Positions 1 through 8,677 are shown, counted from the stretch's first letter. The stretch is 64,000 bases of DNA from Haloferax sp. Atlit-12N (GCF_003383095.1 NZ_PSYW01000005.1:62001-126000), one strand, 5' to 3'. Numbers and translations: made by a program. Notes: a model not told the origin generated them from the sequence alone.

Positions 1-121
1 TAGCACAACTGTGACGGCGTCGGCGGGGTGAGCCGGACTCTGTCCCCGCGCTCGCGGTCTCTTCGTCTGCCCGCTGTTTCGACCCAAAGTACCAATTGGG
101 TCGCACGCGGACCCTGTGGGT

Positions 122-1612
122 ATGCGACTTTCTCGACAGAGCGGGGTGTTCATGCACGTCACCTCGGTCCCGGGGCCTCACGGCATCGGCGACCTCGGCG
201 ACGGCGCGCGCGCCTTCGTGGACTTCCTCGCCGACGCCGAACAGTCGATGTGGCAGTTCTGCCCCCTCGGGCCGACGGAGCCGGCCATGGCGAACTCGCC
301 GTACCAATCGACCTCCTCGTTCGCCGGTAATCCGCTTCTCATCGACCTCACCGACCTCGTCGCTCGCGGCTGGCTCACCGACGACGACCTTGAACCCGTC
401 CCCGACTTCGACCCCCACGCGGTCGACTACGAGCGCGTCGGCGAGTACAAGCGCTCGCGGCTTCGCACCGCCTTCGACCGCTTCGAGGCCGAGGCCACCG
501 AGGACGACCGCGCCGCCTTCGACGCCTTCCGCGAGCGCGAGGCCGGCTGGCTCGACGACTACGCGCTGTTCGCCGCCCTGAAAGACGAGTTCCAGCGGGC
601 GTGGATAGACTGGCCGACCGAGTTGAAGACCCGCGACCCCGACGCGCTCGCCGACGCCCGCGAGGCGCGCGCCGACGAGATTCGCTACCGCGAGTTCGTC
701 CAGTTCTGCTTCGACGAACAGTGGCGCGCCCTCGCCGACTACGCCGACGAGAAGGGCGTCACCCTCGTCGGCGACCTCCCCATCTACGTCGCGCTCGACA
801 GCGCCGACGTGTGGGCCGCCCCCGAGGCGTTCGACCTCACCGAGTCGAACGAACCCGCCGTCGTCGCCGGCGTCCCGCCGAACCCGAACGACTCCGGCCA
901 GCGCTGGGGCAACCCGCTGTACGACTGGGAGACGCTCCGCGAGGACGGCTACGGCTGGTGGCTCGACCGCCTCCGTCGCCTGTTCGACCTCGTGGACGTG
1001 ACCCGCATCGACCACTTCAAAGGCTTCGACGAGTTCTGGGCCATCGACGCCGACTCCGACGACCCCGGCGACGGCGAGTGGCGCGACGCGCCCGGCCACG
1101 ACTTCTTCGAGACGGTCGAGCGCGAACTGGGCGACCTCCCCTTCATCGTCGAGGACCTCGGCTTCCTCGACGCCTCGCTCGTCGACCTCCGCGACCGGTT
1201 CGCCTTCCCCGGCATGCGCGTCCCGCAGTACGCCGACTGGTGCAGCGAGGGCGACATGTACCAGCCGATGCACTACCCGGAGAACTCCGTCGCCTACACC
1301 TCGACCCACGACACCGACACGTTCGTCGGCTACTACCGCGACCTCGACGACCGCACCCGCGACTGCCTCCACTACAACATCGGCGCGGACGGCTCGGAGA
1401 TTCACTGGTCTATCATCGACGCCGTCTGGAACTCCGCGTCCGTCCTCGCGTTCACGACGACCCAAGACCTCCTCGGCCTCGGCTCCGACGCCCGCTTCAA
1501 CACCCCCGGCACGCAGACCGGTAACTGGGAGTGGCGCGTCACCCGCGAGGGCCTCGACGACGGCGTCGCCGACCGCCTCGCGAACCTCACGGACCTCCAC
1601 ATCCGCAACTGA
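122..1612 (+). CDS. malQ: 4-alpha-glucanotransferase (amylomaltase, GH77)
   Basis: This 496-residue protein should transfer alpha-1,4-glucan segments between maltodextrins in the cytoplasm, as MalQ does in maltose and glycogen metabolism. The GH77 catalytic residues are visible: the nucleophile Asp near residue 297 in TRIDHFKGF, the acid/base Glu near 344 in FIVEDLGFL, and the transition-state Asp near 397 in STHDTDTF. The N-terminus (RQSGVFMHVTSVPGPHGIGDLG) is the usual family opening. I chose the ATG at 122; an in-frame GTG lies at 116. Length is normal. The next gene, mscS, follows on the same strand after about 60 bases but is functionally unrelated. Product is confident, start slightly less so. 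Confidence 0.93.
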   Translation: MRLSRQSGVFMHVTSVPGPHGIGDLGDGARAFVDFLADAEQSMWQFCPLGPTEPAMANSPYQSTSSFAGNPLLIDLTDLVARGWLTDDDLEPVPDFDPHAVDYERVGEYKRSRLRTAFDRFEAEATEDDRAAFDAFREREAGWLDDYALFAALKDEFQRAWIDWPTELKTRDPDALADAREARADEIRYREFVQFCFDEQWRALADYADEKGVTLVGDLPIYVALDSADVWAAPEAFDLTESNEPAVVAGVPPNPNDSGQRWGNPLYDWETLREDGYGWWLDRLRRLFDLVDVTRIDHFKGFDEFWAIDADSDDPGDGEWRDAPGHDFFETVERELGDLPFIVEDLGFLDASLVDLRDRFAFPGMRVPQYADWCSEGDMYQPMHYPENSVAYTSTHDTDTFVGYYRDLDDRTRDCLHYNIGADGSEIHWSIIDAVWNSASVLAFTTTQDLLGLGSDARFNTPGTQTGNWEWRVTREGLDDGVADRLANLTDLHIRN

Positions 1613-1675
1613 GGCCGCCGACCCTCGCCTCGGTTCGACTACACCTTTTTCAGTCGCCCACCCGACGGCAACGGT

Positions 1676-2620
1676 ATGTCTCGCCGCCTCGGCCTCGGCG
1701 CGTTCGCCGCCGGGCTTCTCGCCGCGGTCCTCTCGGCGCTCGTCCGCGCGACGACCCCCCTCTCGGAGTTCGCCGTCCCCAACGCCGACCTGCTCCTCTC
1801 GAAGGGGCTGTCTGCCGCCGCGGTCGCGCTCGTCGCCTACGGCGTCTATCGGTTTCTCGCCGCGTTCTTCGTCGGGCGCATCGCCGACCGCCGCCGGGCC
1901 CACGACGTTCGGAACGTCCTCCGACTCACCCTCGGCGGCGTCGCGCTGGTCGGCGTCCTCGGGGCGTTCACGGACCAGTGGCTCGGCGTGTTGGTCTCCT
2001 TCGGCGTCATCGGCTTCGCCGTCACCTTCGCGCTCCAACAGCCGATTCTCTCCTTCATCGGCTGGTTCTACATCCTCGTCAAGCGGCCGTACTCGGTCGG
2101 CGACCGCGTCAACATCGGTTCGGTCTCGGGCGACGTGGCCGAGGTCGACTTCCTCGTCACGACGCTCTGGGAGACCGGCGGCACCCTCGCGTCGAACCAG
2201 CCGTCCGGCCGGACCGTCACCGTCCCGAACTCGCTCGTCCTCTCCTCTGAGGTCGTCAACTACGGCGCGCTGTTCGACCGCGTCTGGACCGAGGTGCCGG
2301 TGCAGGTGTCCTACGAGACGGACCTCCCGTTCGTCCGCCAACTCCTCTTGGACGTGGCGGACGAGGAGCTCGGCGACGATATGGACGCCGCGATGAAGCG
2401 CTACCGAGACAGACTCCGCGAGTCGCCGCTGGACCTCGACGTGGCCGACGGCCCGACTGTCAACGTCGCACAGGAGGAGTCGTGGGTCGTCTTCCGTCTC
2501 CGCGTGCTCGTCCCGCCGACCCGCGCCCAGCGCGTCAAAAACCGGCTGTACGAGCGCATCCTCGACCGACTGGGCGACCACCCGGACCGCGTTAGCTTCC
2601 CGGTGAGTCGCAACCGCTGA
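1676..2620 (+). CDS. MscS-family mechanosensitive channel
   Basis: This 314-residue membrane protein resembles small-conductance mechanosensitive channels, which open under membrane tension to release solutes. There are about four hydrophobic segments in the first 140 residues. The pore helix and its exit follow the MscS pattern (GVIGFAVTFALQQ, then VKRPYSVGDRVNIG), and a cytoplasmic beta/alpha region follows with the usual PNS-type motif (TVPNSLVLSSEVVNYG). It is the more complete of two MscS-like genes in this window; the other begins at 16727. A decamer tandem repeat follows its stop codon. Family is confident; the conducted solute cannot be inferred. Confidence 0.88.
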   Translation: MSRRLGLGAFAAGLLAAVLSALVRATTPLSEFAVPNADLLLSKGLSAAAVALVAYGVYRFLAAFFVGRIADRRRAHDVRNVLRLTLGGVALVGVLGAFTDQWLGVLVSFGVIGFAVTFALQQPILSFIGWFYILVKRPYSVGDRVNIGSVSGDVAEVDFLVTTLWETGGTLASNQPSGRTVTVPNSLVLSSEVVNYGALFDRVWTEVPVQVSYETDLPFVRQLLLDVADEELGDDMDAAMKRYRDRLRESPLDLDVADGPTVNVAQEESWVVFRLRVLVPPTRAQRVKNRLYERILDRLGDHPDRVSFPVSRNR

Positions 2621-2660
2621 GCGCGACGCGACCCGACGCGGCCCGACGCGGCCCGACGCG
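2621..2660. repeat. Four tandem copies of a GC-rich decamer
   Basis: Immediately after the mscS stop codon a 10-nt unit ending in CCGACGCG-like sequence repeats four times (units at 2621, 2631, 2641 and 2651), with changes only in the first bases. It is intergenic and does not form a clear hairpin. It is probably a slippage-prone microsatellite. Confidence 0.8.
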
Positions 2661-2754
2661 GCGCGCCTCGCTCGTCGCCACCCCGATTCGTCACTGACCC
2701 ACCTCGTCCGCCGGCATCGAAACCCGCAAATCCCCCGCGCCCAACGTCGAAGCG

Positions 2755-3669
2755 ATGGAGACGGGTGTCATCGACCTCGCGAGCCTCGACGGAGCGTTCG
2801 ACCTCCAATCGACGCTGGAGAGCGGTCAGTCGTACCTCTGGGACCGCCCCGACGGCCGGATGTACGAGCGCGACGCGGCCCACGGCGGCGACGCGTGGTA
2901 CCAGACGGTCGTCCCACCGCTCGACGGCGTCTCCGACGAGTCCGCCGTCGTCAGGGTCCGCCAGACCGACGGCGCGCTGGAGTGGGAGTCGAACCTCGAC
3001 GCAGTCCCGCTTCTCACCCACCTGCTCCGCCTCGACGACGACCTCGATTCTATCGTCTCGGAGATGCCCGACGAACCGCTGGTCCGGCGGGCCTACGAGG
3101 CGTATCCGGGCATGCGACTCGTCCGCGACCCGCCGTTCGGCTGTCTCGTCTCCTTTATTTGCTCGGCACAGATGCGCGTCTCGCGCATCTTCGGGATGCA
3201 GTCGCGGCTCAGAGAGACCTACGGCGAGCGCGTCGAGTTCGACGGCGAGACGTACTTCGCGTACCCGACGCCCGAGCGACTGGCCGAGGCCACGGAGGAC
3301 GAACTGCGCGACCTCAGCCTCGGCTACCGCGCGCCCTACGTCCGGCGGACGGCCGAGATGGTCGCCACGGGCGAGGCGACGCCCGCCGAGGCCCGCGGCC
3401 GCGACTACGAGGACGCCCGTGACTTCCTGACGACGTTCGTCGGCGTCGGCGACAAGGTCGCGGACTGCGTCCTCCTGTTCTCGCTCGACTACCTCGAAGC
3501 CGTCCCGCTCGACACGTGGATTCGGTCGGCCATCGAGGAGCACTACCCCGACTGCGACCGGGGGAACTACGCCGACACCTCGCGGGCCATCCGCGAGCGC
3601 CTCGGCGGTCGCTACGCCGGCTACACCCAGACGTACGTGTTTCACTACCTCCGCTCAGGCGGGGAGTGA
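2755..3669 (+). CDS. ogg: 8-oxoguanine DNA glycosylase (Ogg1-type HhH-GPD)
   Basis: This 304-residue base-excision repair enzyme should remove 8-oxoguanine and cut the abasic site. The N-terminal LESGQSYLW matches the Ogg1 opening (LxxGQSFRW). The helix-hairpin-helix-GPD core contains VGVGDKVADCVLL with the catalytic Lys near residue 234, and VPLDTW with the catalytic Asp near 253, both spaced as in eukaryotic-type OGG1. An alternative name used in archaea is AlkA-like DNA-3-methyladenine glycosylase, but the K-D pair and GQS motif favour Ogg1. The gene stands alone; the next gene (DUF555) starts 61 bases downstream. Confidence 0.88.
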   Translation: METGVIDLASLDGAFDLQSTLESGQSYLWDRPDGRMYERDAAHGGDAWYQTVVPPLDGVSDESAVVRVRQTDGALEWESNLDAVPLLTHLLRLDDDLDSIVSEMPDEPLVRRAYEAYPGMRLVRDPPFGCLVSFICSAQMRVSRIFGMQSRLRETYGERVEFDGETYFAYPTPERLAEATEDELRDLSLGYRAPYVRRTAEMVATGEATPAEARGRDYEDARDFLTTFVGVGDKVADCVLLFSLDYLEAVPLDTWIRSAIEEHYPDCDRGNYADTSRAIRERLGGRYAGYTQTYVFHYLRSGGE

Positions 3670-3730
3670 GCGCCACGAGACGCGGTGGCAAGAAGGTTGA
3701 TAGCCTTCGGCACACAACCTCATCGTAACC

Positions 3731-4168
3731 ATGGACTGCAGAGTCGTCGTCGAGGCCGCGGTCCCGGTGTACGACGTGGAAACCGTTGACGAGGCGATTC
3801 GCATCGCCATCTCGAAGACCGGAGAGATGCTCAATCCCGACCTGAAGTACGTCGAGATTAGCATGGGCGCTCGCACCTCGCCCGGCGGCGAGGAACTCCC
3901 CCCCGCGTTCATCGCCGCGGACGAGGCGCTCGTCGCCCTCGAACTGGAGATGACCGTCTTCAACGTCGAACAGGAGGAACACGCCTCGCGAATCGCCCGC
4001 AAGGAGATCGGCCAACGTCTCGAAAATATTCCGCTGAAGGTGCTGTCGGTCGAACGAGTCGACGACGAGTCAGTCGAGACGGACGGCGAAGGAGACACCC
4101 GCGCCGAGACCGGCGCGTCCGACGACGACACGCTTGTCGACTTCGACGACCTCGTCGACGACCGCTGA
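3731..4168 (+). CDS. DUF555 (UPF0212) family protein
   Basis: This 145-residue protein opens with MDCRVVVEAAVPVYDV, continues with ETVDEAIRIAISKTGEMLNPDLKYVEI in separate blocks, and has the segments GARTSPGGEELPPAF and EEHASRIARKEIGQRL. I recognise this as the conserved archaeal DUF555 family, whose function is unknown. The last 35 residues are an acidic Asp/Glu/Thr-rich tail of the kind common in haloarchaea. There is no membrane segment or signal peptide. It may share a transcript with ogg, but this is inference from spacing alone. Confidence 0.85.
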   Translation: MDCRVVVEAAVPVYDVETVDEAIRIAISKTGEMLNPDLKYVEISMGARTSPGGEELPPAFIAADEALVALELEMTVFNVEQEEHASRIARKEIGQRLENIPLKVLSVERVDDESVETDGEGDTRAETGASDDDTLVDFDDLVDDR

Positions 4169-4383
4169 AGCACGACCTATTCTCGTCGCCGAGGGGGCGT
4201 CTCAGCTCTATCAAAAGCTCGTGACGACGCCTCAGTCTCGTTTAATCGCTGTTTCTGCCCGTGCGTGGAACTCATCCATCGGTTCAGCACGGCGGTTGCT
4301 CGGGAGTGTTGTCGCGCGAGAGAACAGCGCGGTGGCTCTCGGATGTGTAGGGTCGTAGAGGAGAACGCGTTTCTTTTCTCGGT

Positions 4384-4620
4384 TCAGTCGGCTTGCGGTG
4401 CGAGCGGCTCTGGTTCGGCCTCGTGCATCGCTCCGGTGATACCTTTCGCCAGTTTAAACACGGCTGCTTTGTGGTCCGTTTTGGACTTGTGGATGGATGT
4501 CGGTCGTACGCCGAGTTCGTTGTACTCGACAAGACTGATTTCCTCGTCCTCCCAGGCCTCAATCTGGGTGTGGACTTCTGCGAGCAGACCGTGCAGGTGG
4601 ATGAGTTCCTGCTTCTTCAT
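4384..4620 (-). CDS. UPF0058 family small protein
   Basis: This 78-residue protein begins MKKQELIHLHGLLAEV and contains KSKTDHKAAVFKLAKGI. Both blocks are signatures of the archaeal UPF0058 family, which is sometimes described as metal-binding because of its conserved His residues. The ATG at 4620 is preferred over a TTG two codons upstream because the family starts at MKKQ. It converges with the DUF555 gene, from which it is separated by about 215 bases with no obvious gene. Function is unknown. Confidence 0.85.
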   Translation of the reverse strand: MKKQELIHLHGLLAEVHTQIEAWEDEEISLVEYNELGVRPTSIHKSKTDHKAAVFKLAKGITGAMHEAEPEPLAPQAD

Positions 4621-4853
4621 GAGCAACCACGGCTTGAGACCGGAGGGATATAGTATTATCTTGAGTCACGTTAGCATCCGACTCCCTTAAACCGCCGATT
4701 ATGGGGGTCTCAGCGGAAATTTCGTGTTCGACCGTTTTCAATTCGTTTGTTGTTTCGCCCCGTCGATAGCAATCGCCGGCCGAATCTCACGAGTAGTTTA
4801 TATAGCTATGTAGGGCGCGCGCCGAGCGCCGGTCGCGCGCGCCGGGGGTCGTG

Positions 4854-4861
4854 AGAATTTT
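4854..4861 (+). promoter_or_regulatory. TATA-like element of a leaderless aIF2-beta transcript
   Basis: The AT-rich block gaattttac lies about 27 nt before the ATG at 4888, the spacing expected if transcription begins at or next to the start codon. A second TATA-like block (agtttatatagc, 4794-4805) lies further upstream. Confidence 0.5.
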
Positions 4862-4887
4862 ACCCCGGCGTGCGCGTACTGTCGCGC

Positions 4888-5295
4888 ATGGACTACGACG
4901 ACCAACTGGACCGCGCGCTCTCGGAGTCGCCGGACGTCGCGGAAGGCGGCGACCGCTTCAGCGTCCCGGAGCCGACGGTCCGCCAGGAGGGGAACGTCAC
5001 GGTCTACGAGAACTTCGCGGCGACCCACGACCGGCTCGCGCGCGAGGCGGCGCACGTCCTGAAGTTCTTCCAGACGGAGTTGGGGACGAGCGCCCAAATC
5101 GACGACAGAAGTCGCGCGCGCTTCACCGGCGAGTTCCGCCAGCGCCGCATCGCCGACGCGCTCGACGAGTACGTCGAGTCGTTCGTGCTGTGTAGCGAGT
5201 GCGGGTCGCCGGACACGAAACTCGTCACCGAACAGGGTGCCGAGGTGTTGAAGTGCGACGCGTGCGGCGCGCTCTCGGCGATTCCCGACATCTAA
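4888..5295 (+). CDS. Translation initiation factor aIF2, beta subunit
   Basis: This 135-residue factor is the beta subunit of the archaeal aIF2 heterotrimer, which brings Met-initiator tRNA to the small ribosomal subunit. The central region (HVLKFFQTELGTSAQID, then FTGEFRQRRIADALDEYV) is the conserved alpha/beta domain. The C-terminus is a zinc ribbon with CSECGSPDT and CDACGA. I chose the ATG at 4888, giving MDYDDQLDRAL, which is a typical haloarchaeal N-terminus and fits a TATA element 27 nt upstream; an in-frame GTG lies at 4870. Length is normal for the family. Confidence 0.93.
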   Translation: MDYDDQLDRALSESPDVAEGGDRFSVPEPTVRQEGNVTVYENFAATHDRLAREAAHVLKFFQTELGTSAQIDDRSRARFTGEFRQRRIADALDEYVESFVLCSECGSPDTKLVTEQGAEVLKCDACGALSAIPDI

Positions 5296-5353
5296 AAAGC
5301 AAACGTCCCGCGAGGCCGCCCCGTGCCGGAGGCGGTTCCTCTCTCACTCCTCG

Positions 5354-5533
5354 CTACTCGAACTGTTTGAGCGTCTGGAGGTCGCGCTCCGTCCGCATGA
5401 ACTCAGCCGTGCGCCGCGTCGCACCGCATCCCTGACACGAGTAGTTGTCGCGGTGAGCGGGGAGGTCGGTCGGATTCGTCTCCCAGTCCTTTCCACATTC
5501 GGGGCACAAGAGCCGGACGAACGCTTCAACCAT
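5354..5533 (-). CDS. 59-residue zinc-ribbon micro-protein (DUF7836-like)
   Basis: A short gene encodes 59 residues beginning MVEAFVRLLCPECG and containing YSCQGCGATRRTAEFM. Two CxxC pairs, 21 residues apart, form a clear zinc ribbon of the CPxCG type, a class of tiny haloarchaeal proteins implicated in regulation. It begins with ATG at 5533 and ends with TAG at 5354. It converges with aIF2-beta and lies downstream of TFB on the same strand, about 90 bases after the TFB stop. The DUF number is from memory; the zinc ribbon is directly visible. Confidence 0.8.
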   Translation of the reverse strand: MVEAFVRLLCPECGKDWETNPTDLPAHRDNYSCQGCGATRRTAEFMRTERDLQTLKQFE

Positions 5534-5622
5534 ACCCCGTATATGCTCCGGGGATGCGGATAAATGTTGTTACGGTCTGGCACGACCGAGAAAAAGTACT
5601 GGCCACCGAGCCCACCGAGCGC

Positions 5623-6621
5623 TTACGCGAACAGCGTGCCGTCTTGGACTTCGAGCAGCTCCTTGTAGCGGTTGCGGATGGTGACTTCGGAGATGTCTGC
5701 GACCGTCGAGACCTCGCTTTGGGTCACCTTCTCGTTGGTGAGGAGGGCCGCGGCGTAGACGGCGGCGGCGGCGAGGCCGACCGGCGACTTGCCGGAGTGG
5801 ATACCCGTCTCCTTCGCGTCGCGGAGGAGCTGACGGGCCTGCCGCTCGGCCTCGTCGGAGAGGCCGAGTTCGCTGGCGAACCGCGGGACGTACTGCTCGG
5901 GGTCGGCGGGCTTGATTTCGAGCTTCAGCTCGCGGACGACGTACCGGTACGTTCGGGTGAGCTCCATCTTATCGACGCGCGAGACCTTCTCCAGTTCGTC
6001 GAGCGAACGGGGAGTGCCCGCCATCCGGGCCGACGCGTACAGCGCCGCGGTGGCGACGCCCTCAATGGAGCGGCCGGGGAGCAGGTCGTCGTTGAGCGCG
6101 CGGCGGTAGATGACCGAGGCGGTCTCGCGGACGTTCTCCGGGAGACCGAGGGCCGAGGCCATGCGGTCGATTTCGCCGAGCGCCTGCTTGAGGTTGCGCT
6201 CCTTGGAGTCGCGGGTGCGGAACCGCTCGTTCCACGTGCGGAGCCGCTGCATCTGCTCGCGCTGGCGCGGCGAGAGGGACTTGCCGTAGGCGTCTTTGTT
6301 CTGCCAGCCGATGTTGGTCGACAGCCCCTTGTCGTGCATCATCTTCGTCGTCGGCGCGCCGACGCGGGACTTGCTGTCGCGCTCGGCGGAGTCGAACGCG
6401 CGCCACTCGGGGCCGCGGTCGACTACGGTGTCCTCGACGACGAGGCCGCACTCCTCGCAAATCGTCTCGCCGTGTTCCTCGTCGGTGACGAGGTTGCCGC
6501 TACACTCCGGGCACACCTGCGCTTCGTCCTGCTGTTTTTCGTCTCGCTCGGACTCGCGGGGACGGACGTCCCGGGCCTTTGCGTCGGTACTGTAGGTTCG
6601 GGTGGTTGTGGTGTCGCTCAT
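5623..6621 (-). CDS. tfb: Transcription initiation factor IIB (TFB)
   Basis: This 332-residue protein recruits RNA polymerase to TBP-bound promoters. It has an N-terminal zinc ribbon (CPECSGNL and CEECGLVVED), the B-finger/linker segment (RGPEWRAFD, then RVGAPTT), and two cyclin-fold repeats rich in Ala/Leu helices. The second repeat carries the BRE-reading helix-turn-helix (TQSEVSTVADISEVTIRNRY). The ATG at 6621 gives a short variable N-terminus before the zinc ribbon; a longer reading frame upstream has no family similarity. Haloarchaea carry several TFBs, so the paralogue cannot be named from sequence alone. A TATA element flanked by an inverted repeat lies at 6715-6736. Confidence 0.95.
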   Translation of the reverse strand: MSDTTTTRTYSTDAKARDVRPRESERDEKQQDEAQVCPECSGNLVTDEEHGETICEECGLVVEDTVVDRGPEWRAFDSAERDSKSRVGAPTTKMMHDKGLSTNIGWQNKDAYGKSLSPRQREQMQRLRTWNERFRTRDSKERNLKQALGEIDRMASALGLPENVRETASVIYRRALNDDLLPGRSIEGVATAALYASARMAGTPRSLDELEKVSRVDKMELTRTYRYVVRELKLEIKPADPEQYVPRFASELGLSDEAERQARQLLRDAKETGIHSGKSPVGLAAAAVYAAALLTNEKVTQSEVSTVADISEVTIRNRYKELLEVQDGTLFA

Positions 6622-6714
6622 GGTGGGGTGGAAGGCGCGGATACGTCTCGGCCGGGAAGACCACAGAAGACGAAAGAATAATCCGGCTTGGACTGGCCTT
6701 ACCATCAGTAAGTC

Positions 6715-6736
6715 CGAAAAGCATATAAACTTTTCG
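6715..6736 (-). promoter_or_regulatory. TATA element within a 7-bp inverted repeat, upstream of tfb
   Basis: CGAAAAG at 6715-6721 and its exact reverse complement CTTTTCG at 6730-6736 flank CATATAAA. Read on the minus strand this is a BRE-like purine block followed by TTTATATG, about 100 nt before the TFB start. The perfect arms around a TATA box suggest an operator overlapping the promoter. Confidence 0.5.
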
Positions 6737-6843
6737 CCGAGGTCATGCGGGTCAATCGCATGATGTGGGCGCTTTGTCGTCATCGAGCCGACGAGAACCG
6801 AGCGTCAGACGTGATTAATCGGGTAGTATATCTCTTTCGTCGT

Positions 6844-7827
6844 TCAGAGCCAGTTCTCCCGTCGGAAGTAGACGAGGAGGACCACGGAGACGAGCGCCAT
6901 CCCGAGCATCGTCGCCGGGTAGCCGTAGGCCCACCCGAGTTCGGGCATGTTGAACGCCGACGCGCCGGGGTCGAAGTTCATGCCGTAGACGCCGACGACG
7001 AGCGTGAGCGGGAGGATGATGGTCGCGACGACGGTGAGCGTCTTCATCACCTCGTTCGTCGACTGCGAGAGGGTGTTGAGGTAGATGTCACGCGCGCCGC
7101 GCGCGAGGTCGCGGTACGTCTCGGTCAGGTCGACCAACTCGACGAGGTGGTCGTACACGTCGCGGTAGTACTTCTCCGTCGTCTCGCGGACGTAGTCGGG
7201 GTCACCGCGGGCGAGCACGCCGACGGCCTCGCGGGTCGGCCACACTGTTTTCCGGAACGACAGCAGGTCGCGTCGAACGGCGTTCAGCCCTTCGAGCACC
7301 TCCGGGTCGGGCCCTTCGAAGATGCTGTCCTCGATGAGTTCGATCTCCTCGCCGACCTCGTCCAACAGCCCGAAGTACTCGTCGACGATGCGGTCGATGA
7401 CGCGGTAGGCCACGAAATCCGGGCCGAACCGGAGCATCCGCGGCTCTTCCCGCTCGATGGCGTTCCACACGTAGTTTATCGGCTCCAACTCCCGGCGCGT
7501 CAGCGTCACGAGCCAGTCGTCGCCGAAGCAGAGTCCCACGGGTCTGGTCTGGACCTCCTCTTCGAACACCTGTTCGCCGGCGCGGAGCGTCGCCACCCGG
7601 ACGACGACGAACGTGTACTCGTCGTACTCCTCGGCCTTCGGACGGGCGTCGTTCCGAACGTCCTCGACCGAAAGCGGGTGGACGCCGAACGCCTCGGCGA
7701 CGCGCTCGAACTCCTCCGCGGCGGTCGCACGAACCCACGTGGTCCCCTCGGCGTCGCGCGCCGCGTCCAACGCGGTCTCTTCGTAGGCCGACACGCCGTC
7801 GTCGCCGTAGACGAGCGCCGAAATCAC
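6844..7827 (-). CDS. corA: CorA-family magnesium/cobalt transporter
   Basis: This 327-residue protein is a CorA-type divalent cation channel (Mg2+, possibly Co2+) of the cytoplasmic membrane. It has a large acidic cytoplasmic domain, a long stalk helix region (VDEYFGLLDEVGEEIELIEDS), and two C-terminal membrane helices. The signature pore motif GMN is present in VVGVYGMNFDP at the end of the first helix. The GTG start at 7827 overlaps the TGA of a small membrane-protein gene, so the two are probably translationally coupled. Length and layout are normal. Confidence 0.92.
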   Translation of the reverse strand: MISALVYGDDGVSAYEETALDAARDAEGTTWVRATAAEEFERVAEAFGVHPLSVEDVRNDARPKAEEYDEYTFVVVRVATLRAGEQVFEEEVQTRPVGLCFGDDWLVTLTRRELEPINYVWNAIEREEPRMLRFGPDFVAYRVIDRIVDEYFGLLDEVGEEIELIEDSIFEGPDPEVLEGLNAVRRDLLSFRKTVWPTREAVGVLARGDPDYVRETTEKYYRDVYDHLVELVDLTETYRDLARGARDIYLNTLSQSTNEVMKTLTVVATIILPLTLVVGVYGMNFDPGASAFNMPELGWAYGYPATMLGMALVSVVLLVYFRRENWL

Positions 7828-7979
7828 CGCACGTCACCCCCGATGGCCCAGAGCGTGATGCCGACCATGACGGCCGTCACCGAGAACGCCCGCCCCGGAT
7901 AGGAGACGAACACCCCGACGCCGTAGCCGACGACGCCGAGCGCCGTCACCGCGATACCTGCGGTTCGTACGCGAGTCAT
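7824..7979 (-). CDS. 51-residue membrane protein coupled to corA
   Basis: This gene starts with ATG at 7979 (MTRVRTAGIAVTALGVVGYG) and ends with a TGA sharing bases with the corA GTG start. Its two hydrophobic stretches of about 18-20 residues are separated by SYPGRA, giving a two-helix hairpin. It resembles tiny conserved haloarchaeal membrane proteins of unknown function. The overlap suggests a role with CorA, for example as an assembly or gating partner, but that is inference from coupling only. Confidence 0.7.
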   Translation of the reverse strand: MTRVRTAGIAVTALGVVGYGVGVFVSYPGRAFSVTAVMVGITLWAIGGDVR

Positions 7980-8002
7980 GGAACCATCGACCCGCGGCGA
8001 CG

Positions 8003-8008
8003 AGAAAA
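8003..8008 (-). terminator. Short T-run after the DUF6517 lipoprotein gene
   Basis: On the minus strand a run of five T follows the stop of the 8027-8677 gene by about 20 nt, after a GC-rich stretch. Oligo-T runs act as archaeal intrinsic terminators; five T is a weak example. Confidence 0.3.
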
Positions 8009-8026
8009 AGGCTCCCCCGAAGCGGC

Positions 8027-8677
8027 TTACGCTTCAGACGGATGTTCGACCGAGCGAATCAGTTCGAGGACGTTCTCCTCCTCGCCGTCGAGCTGTTGGG
8101 GGTACAGCCCGATTGCGATGACGAAGTCCTCGTTGTGCTGGACCTTCGTCACGTGGACGTACACGTCGACTTCTTGGCCGCCGAACCGGGCGGTGGCGCT
8201 GTACTTCGTGACGTTGGTGGTCTGCCCGAGCATCTGGACGTTGCGAGAGCTGACGGGTTCAACGTCGCTGAGGCCCTGATACTGGTTGTCGACGAGGCGG
8301 ATGAGATCGTCGTTCGAGTAGTCGCCGATGGGGTTCCGCGGCTGGCCCGCAACCTCGACCGCGGGCGTCGAGATGACGCTGAACGAGCCGAGTTTGGCCT
8401 CGCCGAAGAAGCCGAGGTCCAGCGTCTTCTCGTACGTCGTGATGTGGTTACTGGCGGCGATTTGGCGCTCCTGTCCGCCGAACGAGAGCGTGCGGTTCAC
8501 CGCGAACGTCTCGGTCCCGTTCGTCTCGTAGCCGGCGTTCTCGGCGACGGTCGCGTCCGTCGTGGCCGGCTCCGACTCGAACGTCAGGGTCTCCTCGCCC
8601 GTCAGAAAGCCAATACAGCCGCTCGTGAGCACGAGCGCGGCGAGCGCGAGCACCGCGACTACGCGTCTGGAAGTCAT
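8027..8677 (-). CDS. Secreted lipoprotein, DUF6517-like
   Basis: This 216-residue protein has a signal peptide (MTSRRVVAVLALAALVLTSGC) ending in a lipobox TSGC with a predicted lipidated Cys near residue 21, so it is probably anchored on the outer face of the membrane. The mature part is beta-rich with repeated NxT/S glycosylation-type sites (NGTETF, NRTLSF, NVTKYS). The overall pattern matches a haloarchaeal lipoprotein family that I recall as DUF6517. Its function is unknown. It lies between corA and another small membrane protein, with no clear operon. Confidence 0.75.
   Translation of the reverse strand: MTSRRVVAVLALAALVLTSGCIGFLTGEETLTFESEPATTDATVAENAGYETNGTETFAVNRTLSFGGQERQIAASNHITTYEKTLDLGFFGEAKLGSFSVISTPAVEVAGQPRNPIGDYSNDDLIRLVDNQYQGLSDVEPVSSRNVQMLGQTTNVTKYSATARFGGQEVDVYVHVTKVQHNEDFVIAIGLYPQQLDGEEENVLELIRSVEHPSEA

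Noticed and set aside
4169..4383. Possible box C/D guide RNA on the minus strand between DUF555 and UPF0058 genes
   Set aside because: CTGA and a GGATGA-like block are present, but spacing and the exact box C (RTGATGA) do not fit, and no guide target can be assigned.
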